From: Rhizomicrobium sp.
GTDB lineage: Bacteria; Pseudomonadota; Alphaproteobacteria; Micropepsales; Micropepsaceae
DNA: 64,000 nt
Direction: 5' to 3'
Assembly: GCA_037200385.1 (NCBI GenBank)
Contig: JBBCGL010000001.1
Location: 3,363,418 to 3,427,417 of the forward strand
Shown here: positions 58,715-64,000 of the stretch, one piece after another
How the letters are laid out: each line of letters opens with the position of its first letter
How positions within the stretch are numbered: the first letter of the stretch is position 1
Program-made: the position numbers and the translations under genes
The notes under the pieces: model-generated
The model's input: only the letters and a program-made list of their open reading frames with translations
Told to the model about the DNA's origin: nothing
The model's database searches: none

Positions 58715-60133
58715 ATGACCAGCGCAAAAATTCCGGCCTTCCTCGAACATATCTGGGAAGACGACATTCTCCCCACGCTGACCGACTACATCCGCATCCC
58801 CAACAAGTCGCCGCATTTCGATCCCGACTGGGAGGTGCACGGCCACATGGAGCGTGCCGTCGCCCTGTTCGAAGCCTGGGCCCACAAGAAGCTCGGCAAG
58901 ATCGCGGGCGCCGCGCTGGAGGTGGTGCGCCTCAAGGGCCGCACGCCGCTGATCTTCATGGAGATCCCGGGCGAGGCGAAAGGCACGGTGCTGCTCTACG
59001 GCCATCTCGACAAGCAGCCGGAGATGAAGGGCTGGACCGAAGGCACCGGGCCGTGGACCCCCGTCACCAAGGACGACAAGCTCTATGGCCGCGGCGGCGC
59101 CGATGACGGCTATGCGATGTTCGCCTCGCTGGCGGCGATCCTGTCCCTGCGCGAAGAGGGCAAGGCGCATGCGCGCTGCGTGATCTGCATCGAGGCCTGC
59201 GAGGAATCCGGCTCCTACGACCTGCCTTTCTATATCGATCATCTCGCAGACCGCATCGGCACGCCCGACCTCGTCGTCTGCCTCGACTCGGGCTGCGGCA
59301 ATTACGACCAGCTCTGGCTCACGACGTCGCTGCGCGGCATCGCGATGGGCAATCTCACCGTGCGGGTCCTGACCGAGGGCGTGCATTCGGGCGATGCCAG
59401 CGGCATCGTGCCCTCCTCCTTCCGCATCGCGCGCGGCCTGCTGTCGCGCATCGAGGACGAGGCGACGGGCATCATCAAGCTCGACGAGCTCTATGTGCAG
59501 GTGCCGCCGGACCGCCTCGAACAGGCGCGCGCCTCGGCGCAGATCCTGGGCGACGCGGTCTACACCAAGATGCCGCTGGCCGGCGGCACCAAGCCGATGG
59601 CGAGCGACCTGACGGAGCTGATCCTCAACCGCACCTGGCGGCCGCAGCTCGCGGTCACCGCGATGGACGGCTATCCGCTGCCCGAGAACGGCGGCAATGT
59701 GCTGCTGCCCTACACTACCGCGAAACTCAGCGTCCGCCTGCCGCCGACCTGCGACGCCGAGGCGGCGATCAACGCGCTCAAGAGCACACTCGAAGCCGAC
59801 GCGCCCTATGGCGCCGAGGTGCGGTTCGACGCCGATGCCGGCCAGACGGGCTGGAACGCGCCGGCGCTGGCGCCCTGGCTGGCGGCGTCGCTCAAACGCG
59901 CCAGCGAAAGCCATTTCGGCAAGCCGGTGGCGTTCATGGGGGAAGGCGGCTCGATCCCGTTCATGGCGATGCTGGGCGAGAAATTTCCCGGCACGCAGTT
60001 CGTGGTGACCGGCGTCCTGGGGCCGCACTCCAACGCGCACGGCCCCAACGAATTCCTCCACATCCCGACCGCCAAGAGGGTCAGCGCCTGCATCGCCGCG
60101 GTGCTCGCCGACCACGCGGCGCGGGCGGGCTGA
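58715..60133 (+). CDS. M20-family metallopeptidase
   Basis: A 472-residue dipeptidase-like zinc peptidase. Metal ligands appear in LLYGHLDKQPE and YGRGGADDGYA, with the catalytic EACEESGS, LVVCLDSG, and the late His in GPHSNAHGPNEFLH. A dimerisation insert lies in the middle (about 215-360). The context (a toxin pair upstream, an unrecognised protein downstream) does not fix the substrate; carnosinase-like or other dipeptidase activity is possible. Confidence 0.92.
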   Translation: MTSAKIPAFLEHIWEDDILPTLTDYIRIPNKSPHFDPDWEVHGHMERAVALFEAWAHKKLGKIAGAALEVVRLKGRTPLIFMEIPGEAKGTVLLYGHLDKQPEMKGWTEGTGPWTPVTKDDKLYGRGGADDGYAMFASLAAILSLREEGKAHARCVICIEACEESGSYDLPFYIDHLADRIGTPDLVVCLDSGCGNYDQLWLTTSLRGIAMGNLTVRVLTEGVHSGDASGIVPSSFRIARGLLSRIEDEATGIIKLDELYVQVPPDRLEQARASAQILGDAVYTKMPLAGGTKPMASDLTELILNRTWRPQLAVTAMDGYPLPENGGNVLLPYTTAKLSVRLPPTCDAEAAINALKSTLEADAPYGAEVRFDADAGQTGWNAPALAPWLAASLKRASESHFGKPVAFMGEGGSIPFMAMLGEKFPGTQFVVTGVLGPHSNAHGPNEFLHIPTAKRVSACIAAVLADHAARAG

Positions 60134-60235
60134 CGCCGCGCCGATTCCGTCTTCCGTTTGCGGAGCCGGCGGCCTCTGCCCGGCAATATCTGCCGCCGCG
60201 GGTGTCGGGACACCGGCATCCGGCGGCTTTGCCGC

Positions 60236-60250
60236 TGGCAAGGCTCTTGC
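60236..60250 (+). promoter_or_regulatory. sigma-54-like sequence
   Basis: TGGCA and TTGC are placed so that GG and GC are separated by exactly 10 bases, as in -24/-12 promoters. A start would fall about at the ATG of the following gene (60263), implying a leaderless transcript. It rests on a short motif and is weak. Confidence 0.3.
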
Positions 60251-60262
60251 TCTTTCCCGGGC

Positions 60263-60904
60263 ATGGCCTTCGTCAATTTCTCCGCCCATGCGGTCAATCC
60301 CACCGCCGCCGGCCCTGCCGCCGCGGCGGCGAGCGCGGCCGCGTCGACGGACCCGGACGATCACGGCTTTTCGTTCGCCGACGCGCTCGACATCGTCAAT
60401 CCGTTGCAGCACATCCCGGTCGTCAGCACGCTCTACCGCAAGATCACCGGCGATCAGATCAAGACCTTCCCCAAGCTCGCGGGGGACACGCTCTATGGCG
60501 GCGCGATGGGCTTTGCCGGTTCGCTGGCCGACTCGATCTTCACGAAGATCACCGGCAAGAGCTTCGGCGACACCGCGCTCGCCTATGCGCAGCACCTGCT
60601 CGATTCCTCAGCGCCGGCCACCGGCGTCGCTGAAGCCGCGCCCGCCGCCAAGGCCCAGCCGATCGACACCACCGCCACGCCGGTCGCATCGACGGCACCG
60701 GCGCTGTCCGCACCCGCCGAGGTCCAGCCGGCGGCGCTCGACACGCTCATGGTGCCGGGACAAGACACGCTCATCCAGGCGCTGGCCGGCAAGGATTCGG
60801 CTCTCAGCGTCGCCCTGCGCGCCACGGAAGCCTATCGCCGCTCCCTCAATGTCGTGCCGCAGCCGGTGCCTCCGCCCGCGCTTCGCGCTAGCCTGGCGGA
60901 ATGA
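60263..60904 (+). CDS. hypothetical protein with conserved N-terminal segment
   Basis: Not recognised. A 213-residue protein; residues about 35-110 form a distinctive block (FSFADALDIVNPLQHIPVV, STLYRKITGDQI, LYGGAMGFAGSLADSIF) that I associate with uncharacterised alphaproteobacterial proteins. The rest is Ala/Pro-rich and probably disordered. There is no signal peptide. Its stop overlaps the ATG of the transpeptidase gene by four bases, so it may be linked to envelope work. Confidence 0.62.
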   Translation: MAFVNFSAHAVNPTAAGPAAAAASAAASTDPDDHGFSFADALDIVNPLQHIPVVSTLYRKITGDQIKTFPKLAGDTLYGGAMGFAGSLADSIFTKITGKSFGDTALAYAQHLLDSSAPATGVAEAAPAAKAQPIDTTATPVASTAPALSAPAEVQPAALDTLMVPGQDTLIQALAGKDSALSVALRATEAYRRSLNVVPQPVPPPALRASLAE

Positions 60905-61407
60905 ATCTCGGCGTTACGCCAAGCGGCCGCGAAGCCGTCCTCGAGTGTGCCGGCCGGCGCTACCGCGCCGCCGTCGGGCGCGGCGGCATCGGCGCCAAAT
61001 CGCGCGAGGGCGATGGCATCACGCCGCTCGGCCGCTTCGCGGTCCGCCGCATCCTCTATCGCGCCGATCGTCTCGTCGCGCCGCATACCGGCCTGCCGCT
61101 CGCCGCGTTGACGCCGCAAGACGGCTGGTGCGATGCGCCGGACGATCCGGCCTACAACACGCAGATCCGGCGCCCCTTTGCCCCCAGCCACGAAGCGCTA
61201 TGGCGCGACGATCCGCTCTACGACCTGGTCGCCGTGCTCGGCTTCAATGATGCCCCGGTCGTGGCCGGGGCGGGCAGCGCGATCTTCCTGCATGTCGCGC
61301 GCGCCGACTACGGCGCGACCGAGGGCTGCATCGCGCTGGTGCGGGACGATCTGCTCGCGGTGCTGGCGCGGCTCGCGCCCGGCGACACGCTGAGCGTCAG
61401 CCCTTAG
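60901..61407 (+). CDS. L,D-transpeptidase (YkuD-like)
   Basis: A 168-residue catalytic YkuD-type domain. The active-site segment is FLHVARADYGATEGCIAL with His131, Gly142 and Cys143. Upstream is the fold's GDGITPLGRFAVRR. No signal peptide is seen, so export or an intracellular role is open; short forms without a signal are common in alphaproteobacteria. It would form 3-3 peptidoglycan crosslinks or attach lipoproteins. It overlaps yggS by 11 bases at the 3' end, tail to tail. Confidence 0.86.
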   Translation: MNLGVTPSGREAVLECAGRRYRAAVGRGGIGAKSREGDGITPLGRFAVRRILYRADRLVAPHTGLPLAALTPQDGWCDAPDDPAYNTQIRRPFAPSHEALWRDDPLYDLVAVLGFNDAPVVAGAGSAIFLHVARADYGATEGCIALVRDDLLAVLARLAPGDTLSVSP

Positions 61408-62071
61408 GGCGTTCGCCGAAGATCGCGCTGCCGACCCGCACATGGGTGGCCCCGAAGCGGATCGCGGTCTCGAAATCGCCCGACATCCCCATGCTGAGCA
61501 GGGGCAGGCCGTTCTCGGCGGCGATCTTGTGCAGCAGCGCGAAATGCGGCGCCGGCGCTTCGGCAGCCGGCGGAATGCACATCAGGCCCTCGAGCGGCAG
61601 TCCCAGCTTGCGCGCCAGCGCTATCAGCCCATCGGCCTCGCGCGGCGGCACGCCGGCCTTTTGCGGCTCCTCGCCGGTGTTGACCTGGATGAAGAGGAAC
61701 GGCGCCCGTGCGCTGCGGTCGAGCTCGCTGCGCAGCACCTCGACCAGTCGGGGCCGGTCGAGCGTGTGGATCGCATCGAACAGCGCCACCGCCTCGCGCG
61801 CCTTGTTGCTTTGCAAGGGACCGATCAGGTGCAGCTCGATATCGCCATAGGCCTCGCGCAGCGCCGGCCATTTGCCTTGCGCTTCCTGCACGCGGTTCTC
61901 GCCGAACACGCGCTGGCCCGCGACCAGTGCCGGCGCGATGTCCTCCGGCCCATGCGTCTTGCTCACCGCGATCAGGGTGGTGGACGGCGCGGGCCGGATC
62001 GCCGCCTTTCGCGCCGCGTCGATGCGCGCGACAATGGCCGACAGGTTCTCGTTGATTTGCTCGGGGGTCAT
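61397..62071 (-). CDS. yggS: YggS-family pyridoxal phosphate homeostasis protein
   Basis: A 224-residue PLP-binding TIM-barrel protein. The PLP lysine is in LIAVSKTH (Lys38), and FGENRVQEA, LHLIGPLQSNK, VNTGEEPQKAG, SMGMSGDFE and FGATHVRVGSAIFG are all typical. The start at 62071 is preceded by nothing non-coding: the divergent ThiE-like frame opens at the very next base unless it uses the ATG at 62096. Confidence 0.94.
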   Translation of the reverse strand: MTPEQINENLSAIVARIDAARKAAIRPAPSTTLIAVSKTHGPEDIAPALVAGQRVFGENRVQEAQGKWPALREAYGDIELHLIGPLQSNKAREAVALFDAIHTLDRPRLVEVLRSELDRSARAPFLFIQVNTGEEPQKAGVPPREADGLIALARKLGLPLEGLMCIPPAAEAPAPHFALLHKIAAENGLPLLSMGMSGDFETAIRFGATHVRVGSAIFGERPKG

Positions 62072-62095
62072 GTGGCCGACACTCTCACGCGACGC

Positions 62096-62764
62096 ATGCT
62101 GGCAAGGCAAGCGGCCCGGCTCAATGTCGCGTGCGGCATGGCGGGCCTGCTGCCGCCGCTCGCGCTGCTGACGGATGACGAGCGCCTGCCCGATCCTCTG
62201 GCCGCCGCCCGCGCGCTGCCGAAGGGCTCCCTCATTGTCGTCCGCGCCCGCGATCCCGCCCGCCGCGCCGCGTTGCTCGACGCGATGCCGCGCGATCTCG
62301 TCCGCCTCGTCGCGGACGATCCGCGCCTGGCGGCGCAGGCCGATGGCCTGCATCTGCCGCAGGCTCGTGCCGGCGAGGCTGGCCATTGGCGCGCCCGCCA
62401 TCCGCGCTGGCTGATCACCGCCGCGGCGCATGGCACGGTCGCGCATGATCCATATCTCGACGCGGTCTTCCTCTCACCGGTCTTTCCGACGCGCTCGCAT
62501 CCCGGCCGCGCCGCCCTCGGCGCCGTCCGCGCCAACGCGATGGCGCGCGCCTGCGGCCTGCCGGTCTATGCGCTTGGCGGCATCGAGGCGCAGAATGCGC
62601 AGCGGCTGCACGGCTTTGCCGGCATCGCGGCGATCGGCGCGCTGGCGTTTTCCTCCCCCGTGGTTACGGGGGAGGGGGACCATCGCGCAGCGATGATGGA
62701 GGGGGGAGCCATCGGGTCCGCCTCCTCCGTCTCGCCGCTACGCGGCGAGCCACCTCCCCCGTAA
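62096..62764 (+). CDS. ThiE/TenI-like thiamine phosphate synthase family protein with repeat-encoded tail
   Basis: A TIM-barrel protein of the ThiE/TenI type: PPLALLTDDERLPDPL, a GLHLPQ strand, LDAVFLSPVFPTRSHPG for phosphate binding and ALGGIEAQNAQRL. The Lys/Arg set of true ThiE is not fully clear, so TenI-like activity is also possible. The natural domain ends near residue 184 (AIGALAF); the next 38 residues are encoded by a palindromic repeat, including the stop codon. GTG at 62072 is an alternative start. Confidence 0.8.
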   Translation: MLARQAARLNVACGMAGLLPPLALLTDDERLPDPLAAARALPKGSLIVVRARDPARRAALLDAMPRDLVRLVADDPRLAAQADGLHLPQARAGEAGHWRARHPRWLITAAAHGTVAHDPYLDAVFLSPVFPTRSHPGRAALGAVRANAMARACGLPVYALGGIEAQNAQRLHGFAGIAAIGALAFSSPVVTGEGDHRAAMMEGGAIGSASSVSPLRGEPPPP

Positions 62765-62780
62765 CAACGGGGGAGGAAAA
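62648..62780. repeat. 133-bp palindromic element with 28-bp terminal inverted repeats
   Basis: The two ends (62648-62675 and 62753-62780) are inverted copies of each other with one mismatch in 28, and each is itself a hairpin (CCTCCCCCG-type arms). Internal hairpins are CATCGC/GCGATG at 62681-62695 and CTCGCCGC/GCGGCGAG at 62731-62749. A related solo arm lies at 22104-22133. It is a small MITE-like or REP-like element of unknown mobiliser. Confidence 0.85.
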
Positions 62781-62786
62781 GATCGT

Positions 62787-63983
62787 TCAGATATTCACCA
62801 CCGCGTGCAGGAACACCGCGTCCATCTCCACCCGCGGCGCGCCGTTGTAGAACGTACCGATGTCGCGCGTGTAGTGCAGCTTCTGCCAGCCGCCGCTGAG
62901 CTGCAGATTGGCGTTCACCGCATAGGCCGCATCGATCTCATAGGCATGCACGCCCAGATCGGCGAGGCCGAGCGCGCCGTCGGCATTGCCGGTGCCGAAC
63001 TCGCCGCCCAGCGACCAGGCGCCGCGCGACAGCACCGTGCTCAGATGCAGGCTCCGCGTCGCGCCGGACGCCAGCGCGTTGTTGATGTCGAAGGCATAGG
63101 TGTTGGCCTGGCGGAAGGCGCCGCCGACCGCGAGCTTGGTGTCGTCGTCGATGTCCCAGTCGGCTTCGCCGCCCGCGCCCCAGTCGGTCAGCCCGGCATG
63201 GCCCACCGTCTTGCGATCGCCATGCCCGACCGTGATGCCCGCATAGGCCTGCAGGGTGATCGGCCCGAAGGAATCCGAATAGTTCAGCGCCCCTTCCCAC
63301 AGGCTCTTCTGCCGGTTCGGCCCCGCCGGCCCATTGTTGAGGAACGGCAGGACGTCCTTGCCCTCCGACGGCGTAAAGGACGCCGCCAGCTGCACCCCGA
63401 ACAGGCGCGGCGTATAATAGGAGACCTTGGCGTAGTTGAGCGACGACTCGACCGCGCTGTTGAGCGCGAACACGTTGATGAAGGCCGCACCGGTCGACGG
63501 ATCGCGGAAGAAGGTCGCGTTCGGATTGTCGATCGTGACCTCGCCGTTCACGACGGGGCCGGTGACCGCGAGCGCGTAAGCCGCGCCGTCCGTCATGCCG
63601 ACATCGATCCGCCCCAGCCCGGTCTGCGCCGTGCCGTAGAGCTTGGCGAGCAGGTCGCCGCCGTAATTGTCGCTCGAGAGATCGTCGTGATAGAGCTCGA
63701 ACGTCCCTTTGACCGCGAGCGACAGGCCGCTGTCATAGTCGCGCTGCAGGCTGGCCTTCAGCGCGGCAGCGCCGGTGGCGCTGACCTTGCCGAACGGCCC
63801 TGACGGCTGGTCGGCGTCGAACGCGCTGCCATAGGCCTGCCCGCCGACCGAATAGGCCAGGTCGCCGGCAAAACCGGTCAGCGGCGCCACGCTCCAATCG
63901 TCCCAGGCGGCGGCGGCCGGGCTGCACAGCACGGCGCCCAGCGCGGTCCCAAGGGCCAGCCTGCGGCCCAGCGAATTCCTCAT
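62787..63983 (-). CDS. outer-membrane porin
   Basis: A 398-residue protein with a signal peptide ending near SPAAAAW (about residue 26) and many amphipathic beta strands ending in the C-terminal aromatic-rich strand FLHAVVNI, which resembles Porin_4-type Gram-negative porins. Segments such as YYTPRLFGVQLAASFTPSEG and LNYSDSFGPITLQAYAGITV are typical beta-barrel strands. ATG 63983 gives the shorter, normal start. The 3' end adjoins the palindromic element. Substrate selectivity is unknown. Confidence 0.85.
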   Translation of the reverse strand: MRNSLGRRLALGTALGAVLCSPAAAAWDDWSVAPLTGFAGDLAYSVGGQAYGSAFDADQPSGPFGKVSATGAAALKASLQRDYDSGLSLAVKGTFELYHDDLSSDNYGGDLLAKLYGTAQTGLGRIDVGMTDGAAYALAVTGPVVNGEVTIDNPNATFFRDPSTGAAFINVFALNSAVESSLNYAKVSYYTPRLFGVQLAASFTPSEGKDVLPFLNNGPAGPNRQKSLWEGALNYSDSFGPITLQAYAGITVGHGDRKTVGHAGLTDWGAGGEADWDIDDDTKLAVGGAFRQANTYAFDINNALASGATRSLHLSTVLSRGAWSLGGEFGTGNADGALGLADLGVHAYEIDAAYAVNANLQLSGGWQKLHYTRDIGTFYNGAPRVEMDAVFLHAVVNI

Positions 63984-64000
63984 GCGCAAACGATCCCTCA

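Noticed and set aside
58472-60595. 707-residue frame antisense to the M20 peptidase
   Set aside because: Composition is that of a shadow, and it opposes a clear enzyme gene with a complete active site.

Overview
The window comes from the chromosome of a high-GC alphaproteobacterium. Almost every gene is a housekeeping gene, and several blocks keep the order usual in alphaproteobacteria: rho with hemJ and hemH; ppsR-maf-aroE-coaE-dnaQ facing secB; timA-mltA-smr; hrcA-grpE facing rph-rdgB-hemW; an LpoA-like gene facing rsmI-yraN and followed by gshB; and dnaK-dnaJ. A perfect CtrA-type box and an RpoH-type promoter of alphaproteobacterial form support this. The exact family cannot be fixed from the sequence alone. 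No tRNA, rRNA, CRISPR array, insertion sequence or prophage was found.

Layout. 1-4.4 kb (minus): a partial HD-domain protein, an alpha/beta hydrolase, rho, hemJ and hemH. 4.6-11.6 kb: ppsR, maf, aroE, coaE and dnaQ, many overlapping by a few bases; secB on the other strand; then timA, mltA, smr and yjbQ. 11.6-17.7 kb: a PfkB sugar/adenosine kinase, an EI24 membrane protein, a small lipoprotein, nth, a DUF2244 protein, an AraC/Ogt DNA repair protein, dapB and a membrane protein. 17.7-26.4 kb: grpE-hrcA, rph-rdgB-hemW, the LpoA-like lipoprotein, rsmI, yraN, a SirB1-type protein and gshB.

26.4-29.4 kb is the only accessory-looking segment. A lone 646-residue protein has a C-terminal nitrilase fold with a complete Glu-Lys-Cys triad and an unrecognised N-terminal domain. 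It is flanked by about 390 bp of non-coding DNA on each side, and the upstream part can fold into several stems. Nitrilase domains of this general kind occur in defence-associated reverse transcriptases, so this is the best candidate for an undescribed system.

29.4-42.4 kb: an OlsB-like acyltransferase, an AmpG-type permease and a hybrid histidine kinase in one minus-strand run; a PHO-box-preceded pstCAB without pstS or phoU; an unrecognised two-gene unit under a CtrA box; a ThiF/MoeB-type adenylyltransferase; and pckA with a clear terminator. 42.4-55.7 kb: two tandem PmtA-like methyltransferases, an AAA ATPase, dnaJ, dnaK with an RpoH promoter, a bacterial pentameric ligand-gated channel homologue, tspO, ribA, an OmpR-type regulator, a repetitive secreted protein and mutS. 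55.7-64 kb: maeB, a VapBC pair, an M20 peptidase, an unknown protein, an L,D-transpeptidase, yggS, a ThiE-like protein whose C-terminus is supplied by a 133-bp palindromic repeat, and a porin.

Shared themes are haem synthesis (hemH, hemJ, hemW), the PEP/pyruvate/malate node (ppsR, pckA, maeB), heat shock (hrcA, grpE, dnaK, dnaJ) and the cell envelope (mltA, ampG, the LpoA-like gene, the L,D-transpeptidase).
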